A stretch of DNA of 42,383 bases from Gammaproteobacteria bacterium (GTDB taxonomy: Bacteria > Pseudomonadota > Gammaproteobacteria > GCA-002705445 > GCA-002716945), in the NCBI GenBank assembly GCA_030835925.1, contig JAURQW010000021.1, positions 1 to 42,383 on the forward strand, given 5' to 3'. The position numbers and the translations under genes were made by a program. Below, one piece after another: positions 1 to 8,809 of the stretch; within the stretch, counting starts at the first letter, position 1, and each line of letters starts with the position of its first letter. Under the pieces are notes generated by a model. It did no database searches, was not told the origin of the DNA, and worked only from the letters and a program-made list of their open reading frames with translations.

Positions 1-1091
1 TACATCTTAAAACATATACTCAAAATGCCAATGGTGACAACTATGAAAAAACATGGTATGACCAAACAAAAGAGATGGTGGGCGAATATATTGATCATAT
101 ACCAACACCTACATGTTTACGTAATCATGCTTTCATACAAGAGACTGCAGCTGGAAGGGGTCCTATTCATATGGTAACTATGGAAGCTTTTCAAGATCCT
201 CATTTAGAGGTAATTGGTTGGGAGAACTTCCTTGGAATGACTGTTGGACAAGCTGTTGTTTGGGCGTCTCAAGACATAGATCCTAAATACCAAAATCCAG
301 AGCTAACTACGTCAGAACCTTATGTAATGGGTTCACATGCAACATGCTCAGGTGCTTGGGTCAGTGGACCAGAGGATATATCTGGTGGAATACCAGAGTA
401 TTTCTGGGGTTATAACAGAATGATGACAGTAGATGGCTTATTTGCTGCTGGCGATGCTGCTGGTGGTACGGCGCATGCGTTCTCTTCAGGATCTTTCACT
501 GAAGGAAGACTTTGTGCGAAGGCGGCTGTACAATACATCAATGATGGTAAAGCTAACGGTATCAAAGTTACAGAAGCTCAATGTGAAAAATTCAAAGAGG
601 AAATATATAAACCTCTAGAGAATTACACTGTAGGGCGAAATGAAATAACTGCAGGGACTGTATCACCAAGTTATATTCTACCTATACAAGGTCTACAAAG
701 ACTCCAAAAAATCATGGATGATTATGTAGGCGGTATTGGTACTAACTATATGACTAATGGTAATGGCTTAAAACGTGGGCTTGAGTTGTTAGGTATTCTT
801 GAAGAAGATCTAGAAAATGTTGGTGCAGAGGACTTACATCAATTAATGAGAGCATGGGAGTTAAAACATCGTGCACTTGTTTCACAATGTGTGGCTGAAC
901 ACACAATGTTTAGAGAAGAAACTAGATGGCCTGGCTATTATTATAGAGGTGATTTCTTAAAACTAGATGATGACAATTGGCATTGTCTAACAGTTTCCAG
1001 ACGTGATCCTAATACAGGTAAGTTCACAATGGAAAAAGCACCACTATATCACTTAATTGATGAAGAATCAGAGAGTGAAAACAAAGCGTAA
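1..1091 (+). CDS. aprA: Adenylylsulfate (APS) reductase alpha subunit, C-terminal part
   Basis: This is the FAD-carrying subunit of dissimilatory APS reductase (AprAB), a cytoplasmic enzyme that interconverts APS with sulfite plus AMP. In sulfur oxidisers it runs from sulfite to APS. The frame is open from base 3, so the gene is cut by the window edge: 362 residues are present of the roughly 620-660 usual for the family. The first Met inside the window (base 75) is internal, because the upstream codons still encode AprA-like sequence (HLKTYTQNANG, then WYDQTKEMVGEY). Typical AprA stretches follow: PTPTCLRNHAFI, GRGPIHMVTMEAFQDPH, GWENFLGMTVGQA and YVMGSHATCSGAW. GLFAAGDAAGGTAHAF is the flavin-binding segment shared with the fumarate reductase/succinate dehydrogenase flavoproteins. 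The beta subunit gene aprB would be expected upstream, outside the window. A small gene follows after 33 bases. Confidence 0.96.
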   Translation, partial: HLKTYTQNANGDNYEKTWYDQTKEMVGEYIDHIPTPTCLRNHAFIQETAAGRGPIHMVTMEAFQDPHLEVIGWENFLGMTVGQAVVWASQDIDPKYQNPELTTSEPYVMGSHATCSGAWVSGPEDISGGIPEYFWGYNRMMTVDGLFAAGDAAGGTAHAFSSGSFTEGRLCAKAAVQYINDGKANGIKVTEAQCEKFKEEIYKPLENYTVGRNEITAGTVSPSYILPIQGLQRLQKIMDDYVGGIGTNYMTNGNGLKRGLELLGILEEDLENVGAEDLHQLMRAWELKHRALVSQCVAEHTMFREETRWPGYYYRGDFLKLDDDNWHCLTVSRRDPNTGKFTMEKAPLYHLIDEESESENKA

Positions 1092-1124
1092 GTCTAGTTA
1101 CTTGCATTTGTAAAGTGAACATTG

Positions 1125-1475
1125 ATGAATCTTGTTGAAATGACAGATGAGAAAATCCTAGAGATAGCCAATCCTATTTGGAATGGATTGATAGAATCAT
1201 CTAACAAGAAAGATTATGGTGGGTTCACTAAGCATTTTTCAAAAGAAATGCTATTTGGTGCAAACGAAGTAGAGATAGGCAAGCAGTGGGCAGGTAATAA
1301 AATGCTCACTAGCCTATCTACAGATTATCACTTTTTTGGCTGTCTCAGGCGTAATGAGCATGTAACAGTCCTTTATAAACAAACAAGCGAAGAAGTTCCT
1401 GGTGAGTTTCTTGGAAGACTGGTTCTTGGTATTGAAGAAGATTTAGTCAAAGTGTTTGGTGCAACAATATTTTAA
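1125..1475 (+). CDS. Small conserved-looking protein of unknown function downstream of aprA
   Basis: I do not recognise this 116-residue protein. It has no signal peptide or membrane segment and looks like a soluble alpha+beta domain. A helical N-terminal half contains NPIWNGLIESSNKKDY and then FTKHFS. The strand-rich C-terminal half contains HVTVLYKQTSEE and GRLVLGIEEDLVKVFGATIF. The size and pattern are reminiscent of NTF2-like folds, but no diagnostic motif supports that. The start is uncertain: ATG at 1125 is used here, with TTG at 1122 just before it and ATG at 1140 in frame, and none has a strong Shine-Dalgarno sequence. It lies 33 bases after aprA on the same strand and 19 bases before a phosphoesterase gene, with no terminator between, so it is probably co-transcribed with aprA. 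A supporting role in sulfite oxidation is only a guess from position. Confidence 0.72.
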   Translation: MNLVEMTDEKILEIANPIWNGLIESSNKKDYGGFTKHFSKEMLFGANEVEIGKQWAGNKMLTSLSTDYHFFGCLRRNEHVTVLYKQTSEEVPGEFLGRLVLGIEEDLVKVFGATIF

Positions 1476-1494
1476 ATCAAACTAATATCTTCTA

Positions 1495-2001
1495 ATGATT
1501 AATTATAATTCTATTGAAGATAATAATTATAAAATTATTATTATATCTGATACCCATGGGTTCTTAGAACCAAGCATTACTAATTTAATTAGTAAGAATG
1601 ATTATGTAATCCATGCTGGCGATATTATGGATGAAAATATCATTACAACATTATCTGATATATCAAAGAAAATATTTGTTGTTAATGGGAATAATGATGC
1701 TTATGAATCAGTCGATGATATTAAATATATCATAACCGATGCGGGCAAAATTATAGTCACACATGGTCATAAATATGCACCAAATTATCATACATCATTG
1801 AGAGAAAAATTTAATGATGCTTTTTTAATTGTTTATGGTCATACCCATAAACATATTATAGATACTACCGCTATGCCTTATGTTGTTAATCCTGGAGCTG
1901 CGGGTAGAGTAAGAACTCAAGGCGGAGCATCATGTATCATAGTTAGCTTTAATAATAAAAATTTTTCAATTGAATTAAAAAAATTTACAAATAGTCAGTG
2001 A
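1495..2001 (+). CDS. YfcE/MJ0936-type metallophosphoesterase
   Basis: This is a 168-residue member of the calcineurin-like metallophosphoesterase superfamily (short, single-domain YfcE/MJ0936 branch). These enzymes hydrolyse phosphodiester bonds with a dinuclear metal centre, and their in vivo substrate is generally unknown. The metal-ligand motifs are visible in order: SDTHG near residue 19, HAGDI near residue 41, NGNNDAYES near residue 65, THGH near residue 90 and YGHTHKH near residue 113. NPGAAGRVRT follows near the C-terminus, as in the family. The protein is complete and has no signal peptide. The ATG at 1495 is preceded by only a weak ribosome-binding site. It is the last gene of the aprA-directed cluster. 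A promoter for the next gene, trxA, starts 12 bases after its stop. Confidence 0.85.
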   Translation: MINYNSIEDNNYKIIIISDTHGFLEPSITNLISKNDYVIHAGDIMDENIITTLSDISKKIFVVNGNNDAYESVDDIKYIITDAGKIIVTHGHKYAPNYHTSLREKFNDAFLIVYGHTHKHIIDTTAMPYVVNPGAAGRVRTQGGASCIIVSFNNKNFSIELKKFTNSQ

Positions 2002-2013
2002 TGTTAATAATGC

Positions 2014-2041
2014 TTGACATATATGTAAAACCTATTATCAT
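2014..2041 (+). promoter_or_regulatory. Sigma-70-type promoter of trxA(-rho)
   Basis: A perfect -35 hexamer TTGACA (2014-2019) is followed after 16 bases by TATCAT (2036-2041, 5 of 6 consensus matches). The expected start site is near 2048, giving a leader of about 60 bases before the trxA GTG. It is among the best-matching promoters in the window and separates trxA-rho from the aprA-side cluster. Confidence 0.72.
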
Positions 2042-2106
2042 ATGATTATTCATAGTCAAATCACAAGACATATCATTTTATTAAAAAAATAAAGAGGAAT
2101 TTTATA

Positions 2107-2427
2107 GTGAGTGTAATTGATATTACAGATGACAGTTTTGAAACAGAGGTCCTAAAGTCTGACTTACCAGTGCTTGTAGATTTTTGGGCAGAATGGTGTG
2201 GACCATGTAAAGTATTAGGCCCAATTATAGATGAAGTTGCGCCTGAATATGATGGAAAAATTAAATTCACAAAATTAAATATAGACCAAAATCCTGCGAC
2301 AGCGCCTAATTATCAAATCAGAGGTATACCCACAATTTTAATATTTAAAGGTGGAGAGCTAAAAGCTACGAGTGTTGGAGTACTTTCCAAAACAGAATTA
2401 AATAAACTATTAGACGAGAATTTATAA
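2107..2427 (+). CDS. trxA: Thioredoxin 1
   Basis: This is a 106-residue cytoplasmic thioredoxin, a dithiol-disulfide carrier that supplies electrons to reductases such as ribonucleotide reductase. The active site WCGPC has its redox cysteines at residues 31 and 34. The buried Asp25 (VDFW) and the cis-proline loop RGIPTI are present, and length is standard. The start is GTG at 2107, supported by AGAGGA about ten bases upstream; there is no ATG alternative that keeps the first beta strand. A promoter with a perfect TTGACA lies upstream (2014-2041). It precedes rho by 62 bases, the usual gammaproteobacterial trxA-rho pair. Confidence 0.97.
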   Translation: MSVIDITDDSFETEVLKSDLPVLVDFWAEWCGPCKVLGPIIDEVAPEYDGKIKFTKLNIDQNPATAPNYQIRGIPTILIFKGGELKATSVGVLSKTELNKLLDENL

Positions 2428-2489
2428 GAAATTAACCTATTATCCCTTGTCCCATCAAACTAAAGAATTCAATATACTAAATTAACAAT

Positions 2490-3746
2490 ATGAACTTAAC
2501 AGAACTTAAAGAAAAACCAATTCAAGAACTAGTCTCTATGGCAGAAAAAATGGGTGCAGAAAATGTTGGCAGACTTAGAAAGCAAGATGTCATTTTTACG
2601 ATTTTAAAAAGCCATTCTTCAAGCGGTGAAGATATATCTGGCGGTGGTGTTTTAGAAATTTTACAAGATGGTTTTGGTTTTTTAAGAAATGCTGGCAGTT
2701 CTTATTTAGCTGGGCCAGATGATATTTATGTTTCTCCCAGCCAAATCAGAAAATTTTCTCTGAGGACTGGAGACACAGTTGCTGGCAAGATAAGACCGCC
2801 AAAAGAAGGAGAAAGATATTTTGCTTTATTGAAAGTTGATAATGTTAATTTTGATTCAACTGAGAATTCTAAACATAAAATATTATTTGAAAACCTTACC
2901 CCGCTTCATGCAAATGAGAGACTGAGGCTAGAGTGCGGCAATGGCAGTAGAGAAGACATATCAGGGCGATTAGTAGATATTGCCGCCCCAATAGGCAAAG
3001 GTCAAAGAGGGCTTGTGATATCTCCACCTAAAGCAGGTAAAACAATAATGCTCCAACAAATTGCTCAGAGTTTAATCACGAATAATCCTGAATCCATACT
3101 TATTGTTTTGCTTATTGATGAAAGGCCAGAGGAAGTTACAGAAATGTCTAGGATGGTAAAAGGCGAGGTAGTTGCAAGTACATTTGATGAACCAGCTCAT
3201 AGGCATGTCCAAGTTGCTGAGATGGTTATTGAAAAAGCAAAGAGGTTAGTTGAGCATAAAAAAGATGTAATTATTCTTTTGGATTCTATCACAAGATTAG
3301 CACGTGCTTATAACACAATAGCCCCCTCATCAGGTAAAGTTTTGTCTGGTGGTGTTGATGCCAATTCATTAACTAAACCGAAAAGATTTTTTGGTGCTGC
3401 TAGGAACATCGAAGAAGGTGGTAGTTTAACTATATTAGCTACAGCATTAATCGACACAGGATCAAAAATGGATGAGGTCATTTATGAGGAGTTCAAAGGA
3501 ACTGGTAATATGGAAGTCCATCTTGATAGACGTATAGCTGAAAAGAGGATATATCCAGCTATAAATATTAATAGATCAGGAACAAGAAGAGAGGAACTTC
3601 TAACGACACCAGATGAATTACAAAAAATCTGGATACTTAGAAAAGTACTTCACTCAATGGACGAGCTTGATGCTATGGAATTCATGTTAAATAAACTTCA
3701 ATCAACGAAAACTAATTCTGAATTTTTTGATTCAATGAAAAGATAA
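2490..3746 (+). CDS. rho: Transcription termination factor Rho
   Basis: This is a 418-residue hexameric RNA helicase that ends transcription of untranslated RNA. The domains follow the E. coli order. A Rho N-terminal helical domain spans about residues 1-43, and a cold-shock-like primary RNA-binding domain about 50-120, with the RNP-like DGFGFLR at 60-66. The RecA-type ATPase follows, with Walker A PPKAGKT at 179-185. Walker B lies in [16 protein letters not shown], and the Q/R-loop region [20 protein letters not shown] is intact. It starts at ATG 2490 without an evident Shine-Dalgarno sequence. It is downstream of trxA and probably shares its promoter. Its stop codon touches the stop codon of purD on the other strand, leaving no intergenic base and no intrinsic terminator. 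Confidence 0.98.
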   Translation: MNLTELKEKPIQELVSMAEKMGAENVGRLRKQDVIFTILKSHSSSGEDISGGGVLEILQDGFGFLRNAGSSYLAGPDDIYVSPSQIRKFSLRTGDTVAGKIRPPKEGERYFALLKVDNVNFDSTENSKHKILFENLTPLHANERLRLECGNGSREDISGRLVDIAAPIGKGQRGLVISPPKAGKTIMLQQIAQSLITNNPESILIVLLIDERPEEVTEMSRMVKGEVVASTFDEPAHRHVQVAEMVIEKAKRLVEHKKDVIILLDSITRLARAYNTIAPSSGKVLSGGVDANSLTKPKRFFGAARNIEEGGSLTILATALIDTGSKMDEVIYEEFKGTGNMEVHLDRRIAEKRIYPAININRSGTRREELLTTPDELQKIWILRKVLHSMDELDAMEFMLNKLQSTKTNSEFFDSMKR

Positions 3747-5084
3747 TTAATTTCCAATATCTTCTCTATAAAATACCAAATCTTGATTCTGAACCTTCAT
3801 ATCTGCATCTTCATATATCTTAATCTTTTTAATATTTCTATATGCAGCAGCTAATGCGTTCTCTTTCGTGTCAGAATATGCATTAACAGTTAATATACGC
3901 CCGCCAGTTGATTGAAATTTATTATTTTTCAAAGTTGTTCCTGCGTGGAATATCTTAAGATTATTATTCTCAATAACATCACTATGATCTATATAAAAAC
4001 CTTTCTTATACTCCCCTGGATAGCCTATTGCTGCCAGCACTATAGTACAACAAAAACTATCATCTACATCTTCTATCTTATCAAGATTAATATCTTTAAT
4101 GCTGCTAATGGGTTGATTAATTATAAGATCTAATAAATCTATATTTTTGTTTTCCAATGTTAACATTAGGTTCTGAGTTTCAGGATCTCCTAATCGACAG
4201 TTGTATTCGAGAACTTTTATATTATTTTTGTTATCTATCATAAGCCCAATGTATAGAAAGCCTAAATAACCATTATTCAAGTTTTTATTATAATTATTTA
4301 TTCCTGTTATAGTCTTAATCATTATTTTTTCAATATCAATATGAAGTTTAAATATACTGTTTTTATGCTCATATCCAAGAGGATGGCTAATAGCGCCCAT
4401 ACCACCCGTATTTGGTCCAGAATTATATTCATCTCTTGATTTATAATCTTTGGTCCATGGAAGAGCTATTTCGTAGGAACAGCCTTTAAAATTACATACA
4501 TAAATTGCTGATAACTCTTGGCCACTGAGAAATTCCTCTATGACAATATGATTTGAATGATTGGATGCAAGAAGTTCATCAATTGCCTCAAATGATTGAT
4601 TTTTATTTTGAGATACAACCACACCCTTACCAGCAGCCAAACCATCAGCTTTGATAACAATTGGATGTTGTTTATCTTCTATAAAATTTTTAGCTTCATT
4701 CCCAGAAGAAAACATTTGGTAGTCAGCTGTAGGTATATCGAAGTGCTTCATAAACTCTTTCGAGAAAACCTTAGATCCCTCTAGCAGAGCATATTTTTTA
4801 GATGGACCAAAGATCTTGAGATTATGTTTATTGAATTCATCAACAATCCCATCAACGAGTGGTGCTTCAGGACCAACAATTGTAAGATCTATATTTTCCC
4901 TATTTGCAAAATCTATTAAAGATGGTGTGTCAGCTGGTGATAGATCAATATTTTCTATATCCTGTTCCTTAGCGGTACCACCATTACCAGGACATACATA
5001 AACTTTTTCAACCTTTTCTGATTGCATTAGTTTCCATGCCACAGCATGTTCTCTTCCACCTTGACCTATAACAAGTACTTTCAT
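3747..5084 (-). CDS. purD: Phosphoribosylamine-glycine ligase (GAR synthetase)
   Basis: This enzyme joins phosphoribosylamine, glycine and ATP to give GAR, the second step of de novo purine synthesis. The 445-residue protein has the family N-terminus (MKVLVIGQGGREHAVAWKL) and the ATP-grasp core: IVIKADGLAAGKGVVV, PNTGGMGAISHP, and the metal-binding LEYNCRLGDPETQ. It is slightly longer than the usual 420-430 residues, with small lysine/asparagine-rich insertions (around IDNKNN and NNYNKNLNN) that fit AT-biased drift. It is the last gene of fis-purH-purD and starts three bases after purH. It ends directly against the convergent rho stop codon. Confidence 0.97.
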   Translation of the reverse strand: MKVLVIGQGGREHAVAWKLMQSEKVEKVYVCPGNGGTAKEQDIENIDLSPADTPSLIDFANRENIDLTIVGPEAPLVDGIVDEFNKHNLKIFGPSKKYALLEGSKVFSKEFMKHFDIPTADYQMFSSGNEAKNFIEDKQHPIVIKADGLAAGKGVVVSQNKNQSFEAIDELLASNHSNHIVIEEFLSGQELSAIYVCNFKGCSYEIALPWTKDYKSRDEYNSGPNTGGMGAISHPLGYEHKNSIFKLHIDIEKIMIKTITGINNYNKNLNNGYLGFLYIGLMIDNKNNIKVLEYNCRLGDPETQNLMLTLENKNIDLLDLIINQPISSIKDINLDKIEDVDDSFCCTIVLAAIGYPGEYKKGFYIDHSDVIENNNLKIFHAGTTLKNNKFQSTGGRILTVNAYSDTKENALAAAYRNIKKIKIYEDADMKVQNQDLVFYREDIGN

Positions 5085-5087
5085 AAA

Positions 5088-6644
5088 TTAATGCTTGAAG
5101 ACTCTTATACCACTTAATACCATAGATATTTTATGTTTATTCGCAACATCTATTATATCCTTGTCACTAATTGAGCCGCCTGGTTGAATTATTGCAGTTA
5201 CCCCAATTTTTTTTGCAAGGTCGACATTGTCTCTAAATGGAAAAAAAGCTTCCGAAGCCATAACACATCCTTTCAGGGAAATACCATGATTTTTAGCTTT
5301 AGTTTTTGCGATATTAGTAGAGTCGATCCTACTCATTTGTCCTGCTCCTATCCCTAATGTTCTTCCATTTTTTGCAAATACAATTGAATTAGATTTAACA
5401 TATCTCGATACTTTAAAAGCAAATAAGAGATCAGCAATCTGGGTTTTTGTTGGTTTTTTTATGGTAACTTTTTTTAAATTTTTTTCAGTTATGTTAATAG
5501 AGTCTGACTCTTGAAACAGCATCTTATTTTTCAATGATTTCATTTCAATCTCTTTCTTTTTAGCATTGAAGTTATTAATGAGTAATAATCGAATATTTGG
5601 TTTCAACTTTATTATATCTATGCATTCTTTGTCAAAGGCCGGAGCAGCTATGACTTCAACAAACTGCTGAGAGATTATTTTTTTTACTAGTTTAGAATCT
5701 ACTTTTTTATTGAATGCTATTATTCCTCCAAAAGCTGAAGTTGGGTCAGTTTTGTATGCAAAGTCATATGATTTTGACAATTTATCAGTTTCAGCAACAC
5801 CACAAGGGTTAGCATGTTTGACAATTACACATGATGGTTTTTTGAATTGTTTTACACATGATAATGCGCTTTCTGTGTCGACTAGATTATTATAAGACAA
5901 TTCTTTACCAGCCAATTGTTCATAATCAAACCCTGACATCAATGAATTTTTAATGTCATATATCGCTGCTTTTTGATGAGGATTCTCTCCATATCTCAAT
6001 CCATTTTTTTTGCTTAGTTTGATAATTAGTTCATCTGAAAATAAAGTTGGTAACTGAGTTTGATGATTCAAATAATCGAATATCATTGCATCATATTGAG
6101 ATATTTTATTGAATACCTTCATTGCTAACTCTAATCTAGTAGACGAACTTGTTTTGCCATTATTTTCTAGTTCATCAATTATCTTCATATAATCATTAGG
6201 ATCTGTGACCACTGTTACTCTTTGATGGTTTTTTGCAGCTGCTCTTAGCATTGTAGGTCCACCTATATCAATATTTTCAATTGCATTTTCAAATGTACAA
6301 TTCTTTTTAGAAACTGCTTCTTCAAATGGATATAAATTAACAACCACGATATCAATCAATTCATATGTTTTGTCTTTTAAGTTTTTTAAGGATGATTGGC
6401 CCTTTGCTAAGATTCCAGCATGTATTTTTGGATGTAAAGTCTTTACTCTTCCATCAAGAATCTCTTCAAACTTTGTAAAATCAGATATGGATATATTTTT
6501 GATCTTTTTTGATGTCAGAAATTTAGCCGTACCCCCTGTTGACAGAATAATATAGTTATTCTTAATGAGTTCACATGCAAACTTATCAATATTTTTTTTA
6601 TCTGAGACGCTTAGTATGGCAAATCTTTTTTTTCCATTCTTCAT
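5088..6644 (-). CDS. purH: Bifunctional AICAR transformylase / IMP cyclohydrolase
   Basis: This protein performs the last two steps of de novo IMP synthesis. It formylates AICAR with 10-formyl-tetrahydrofolate, then closes the ring. The N-terminal MGS-like cyclohydrolase domain covers about residues 1-200 (ILSTGGTAKFL near 33-43, GRVKTLHPKIHAGIL near 65-79). The transformylase domain follows, with the catalytic Lys276-His277 in IVKHANPCGVA and the C-terminal GAGQMSR and ASEAFFPFRD segments. The length, 518 residues, is typical. Its ATG overlaps the fis stop codon (ATGA), which suggests translational coupling to fis. purD follows after three bases. Confidence 0.98.
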   Translation of the reverse strand: MKNGKKRFAILSVSDKKNIDKFACELIKNNYIILSTGGTAKFLTSKKIKNISISDFTKFEEILDGRVKTLHPKIHAGILAKGQSSLKNLKDKTYELIDIVVVNLYPFEEAVSKKNCTFENAIENIDIGGPTMLRAAAKNHQRVTVVTDPNDYMKIIDELENNGKTSSSTRLELAMKVFNKISQYDAMIFDYLNHQTQLPTLFSDELIIKLSKKNGLRYGENPHQKAAIYDIKNSLMSGFDYEQLAGKELSYNNLVDTESALSCVKQFKKPSCVIVKHANPCGVAETDKLSKSYDFAYKTDPTSAFGGIIAFNKKVDSKLVKKIISQQFVEVIAAPAFDKECIDIIKLKPNIRLLLINNFNAKKKEIEMKSLKNKMLFQESDSINITEKNLKKVTIKKPTKTQIADLLFAFKVSRYVKSNSIVFAKNGRTLGIGAGQMSRIDSTNIAKTKAKNHGISLKGCVMASEAFFPFRDNVDLAKKIGVTAIIQPGGSISDKDIIDVANKHKISMVLSGIRVFKH

Positions 6645-6898
6645 TTATATGCTAAACCATAATCTTTTATTCTTTTTATTAGAGTACCCCTATTAATTCC
6701 TAAATAACTAGCAGTTTTTGTCACATTTCCACCTAAATGATTCAAAACTGCTGAAATTAACGATTTTTCAACCTCAGATATAAAGACATGATGTAAGTTT
6801 GAGACTCCTTGCCCATTCATCTTACTGATATAAGTCAAAGTCTCATTTTTAATAGTTCTGCTAAGAGAAGTTGTCGCAACTTTCTTTGTTTTATCCAT
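6641..6898 (-). CDS. fis: Fis-family nucleoid-associated DNA-binding protein
   Basis: This is an 85-residue Fis-type protein, a small homodimeric DNA-bending regulator of rRNA and growth-phase genes. The central helix segment LHHVFISEVEKSL aligns with the corresponding part of E. coli Fis. The helix-turn-helix at about residues 57-81 (GNVTKTASYLGINRGTLIKR) is the family hallmark. It is a little shorter than the 98-residue enterobacterial protein, with a shortened N-terminal arm. It lies 105 bases after accC on the same strand and overlaps purH by four bases. A TATAAT-like element on the minus strand (6962-6967) could give it its own promoter, but the matching -35 is poor. The gammaproteobacterial accC-prmA-dusB-fis order is reduced here: prmA and dusB are absent from this locus. 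Confidence 0.93.
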   Translation of the reverse strand: MDKTKKVATTSLSRTIKNETLTYISKMNGQGVSNLHHVFISEVEKSLISAVLNHLGGNVTKTASYLGINRGTLIKRIKDYGLAYK

Positions 6899-7003
6899 TT
6901 TTTTAAATACACCCCATGTAACCAGGTTAAAATCACTCTGATTTTTACTGGAAAACGTTTTATTATATTACAGTTTTAATGAAGCGTATTAAAGTAATAA
7001 TTA

Positions 7004-8347
7004 CTAATTTTCTTTAATAAAATTATTCAGTGTATTTATTGTGAACGTGCCATCTATAAAAAAATCACTTTGTAAAAGTTTTTTATGGAGATCAATGTTA
7101 GTTTTTATACCTGTTATGACAGTTTCATCCAGAGCAAATAACATTTTTTTGATAGCTGTTTCACGATCTTCTGCATGCGTAACGATTTTAGCTATTAGAG
7201 AGTCATAATTAGGTGGCACATCATACCCAGAGTATATGTGTGAATCAATTCTAACTCCTGGGCCTCCTGGTGGGTGAAACTGATTGATATGACCGGGCGA
7301 TGGCATGAATGTGACAGGGTCTTCCGCGTTTATCCTACACTCTATTGAGTGCCCATTGAAGGTAATATCCTCTTGTTTTATTTTTAGTTTCTCTCCTGAT
7401 GCAATTAATATCTGCTCAGATATTAAGTCAATACCTGTTAAGAATTCACTGACTGGATGTTCAACTTGAATTCTCGTATTCATTTCAATGAAACTGAATG
7501 AACCATCTTGGTATAGAAACTCAAATGTCCCTGCCCCGGTGTAGCCTAATTGAACACATGCCTCAGTGCAGATTTTGCCAATTTTATTTATACTTTCTCT
7601 TGGAATATTTACCGCTGTGGTTTCCTCGATAACTTTTTGATTTCTTCGTTGCAATGAACAGTCTCTCTCTCCGAGGTGTACTGCATTACCAAAATTATCA
7701 CATAATACCTGAATTTCAATATGTCTTGGTTTATCAAAGTATTTTTCAAAATATAAATCACCATTGCTAAATGCATTTTCTGCTTCAGATTTAGTAATTT
7801 TCATACCATTGGCTAACTCTTGCGGGCTGTTAATTATCATCATGCCTCTGCCACCACCACCATGTATTGCTTTTAACATTATTGGAAAACCAACTTTCTG
7901 TGCATCTTTTAAAACTTTTTTATGATCATCTGGCAAAACTCCATCATAACCAGGGATACATGGTACGCCAAAGGACTTCATTGCTGTTTTGGCTTTAATC
8001 TTATCCCCCATTTTTTTTAGAACTTTGCTTGATGGACCAATAAATATAAATTTGTTTGATTCTACAATTTCAGCAAATTGAGCAGACTCAGAGAGAAAAC
8101 CATAACCAGGATGTATGGCATCCGCATTAGTCAATTCCGCAGCACTTATTATGGATGGTATGTTTAGATAGCTTTTTTTTGGATCTGGAGAACCTATACA
8201 GACCGATTCATCAGCCATCTTAACATGAGGTAATTGTCTATCAACAGTAGAATGAACCGCTACAGTTTTAATTCCTAATTTTTTACAAGAACGTAAAATA
8301 CGTAATGCTATTTCGCCTCTATTGGCAATTAATACTTTTTGAATCAT
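7004..8347 (-). CDS. accC: Biotin carboxylase subunit of acetyl-CoA carboxylase
   Basis: This subunit carboxylates the biotin on AccB using ATP and bicarbonate, the first half-reaction of malonyl-CoA synthesis. The 447-residue protein starts with the family sequence KVLIANRGEIALRILR. It carries the ATP-grasp glycine loop (IHGGGGRGMMI, about residues 162-172), the catalytic/metal segment FIEMNTRIQVEHPVSE and the biotin-carboxylase C-terminal domain (ECRINAEDP, FMPSPG). The protein is full length. accB lies four bases upstream on the same strand, forming the usual accBC pair. Confidence 0.98.
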   Translation of the reverse strand: MIQKVLIANRGEIALRILRSCKKLGIKTVAVHSTVDRQLPHVKMADESVCIGSPDPKKSYLNIPSIISAAELTNADAIHPGYGFLSESAQFAEIVESNKFIFIGPSSKVLKKMGDKIKAKTAMKSFGVPCIPGYDGVLPDDHKKVLKDAQKVGFPIMLKAIHGGGGRGMMIINSPQELANGMKITKSEAENAFSNGDLYFEKYFDKPRHIEIQVLCDNFGNAVHLGERDCSLQRRNQKVIEETTAVNIPRESINKIGKICTEACVQLGYTGAGTFEFLYQDGSFSFIEMNTRIQVEHPVSEFLTGIDLISEQILIASGEKLKIKQEDITFNGHSIECRINAEDPVTFMPSPGHINQFHPPGGPGVRIDSHIYSGYDVPPNYDSLIAKIVTHAEDRETAIKKMLFALDETVITGIKTNIDLHKKLLQSDFFIDGTFTINTLNNFIKEN

Positions 8348-8351
8348 ATTT

Positions 8352-8807
8352 TTATTTAATTATAAAGAGTGGTTGCCCAAACTCTACTGGTTCTGAGTCT
8401 TCAACTAGTATTTCTACAATAGTTCCAGCTTCTTCAGCTGTGACTTGGTTCATCATCTTCATTGCTTCGAGTATACACACTGTATCACCTTTATTAACCT
8501 TTTGTCCTTTTTCTACGAATGCTTTAGAGTCAGGGGATGCAGCACGATAAAATGTTCCAACCATAGGTGAATCTATTGTATCTCCATCTGTTGTAGGGTC
8601 TGGTTTTATACCCTCTTCTTTTGCAGGTACTTGAGTAACAGGCTCTCTGGCTGGAGGGACATCATATGTCTGTGTGTTGATAATAGGTTGTTGAACTTGT
8701 GATGCCCTTGAGAGCTTTATGGATTCTTCTCCTTCTTTTACTTCTATTTCAGCTATACCTGATTCCTCTAAAAGTTCTATGAGTTTTTTAATTTTTCTTA
8801 AATCCAT
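8352..8807 (-). CDS. accB: Biotin carboxyl carrier protein of acetyl-CoA carboxylase
   Basis: This 151-residue carrier holds the biotin that shuttles CO2 between biotin carboxylase and carboxyltransferase. The N-terminal helical segment ([17 protein letters not shown]) is typical. A Pro/Thr/Gln-rich linker spans about residues 36-75. The C-terminal biotinyl domain contains EAMKMMN with the biotinylated Lys117, and the preceding [10 protein letters not shown] including the 'thumb' region. aroQ ends two bases before this gene, and accC follows after four bases. The order aroQ-accB-accC is common in gammaproteobacteria. Confidence 0.98.
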   Translation of the reverse strand: MDLRKIKKLIELLEESGIAEIEVKEGEESIKLSRASQVQQPIINTQTYDVPPAREPVTQVPAKEEGIKPDPTTDGDTIDSPMVGTFYRAASPDSKAFVEKGQKVNKGDTVCILEAMKMMNQVTAEEAGTIVEILVEDSEPVEFGQPLFIIK

Positions 8808-8809
8808 GA

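Noticed and set aside
3714-3745. Possible hairpin TGAAT/ATTCA at the end of rho.
   Set aside because: The 5-bp AT-rich stem has no following T-tract, so it is not a credible terminator.
6993-7005. Palindrome AGTAATAATTACT at the accC stop.
   Set aside because: The arms are short and AT-only with a single central base, so it cannot form a terminator hairpin. Such palindromes are expected by chance in AT-rich DNA.
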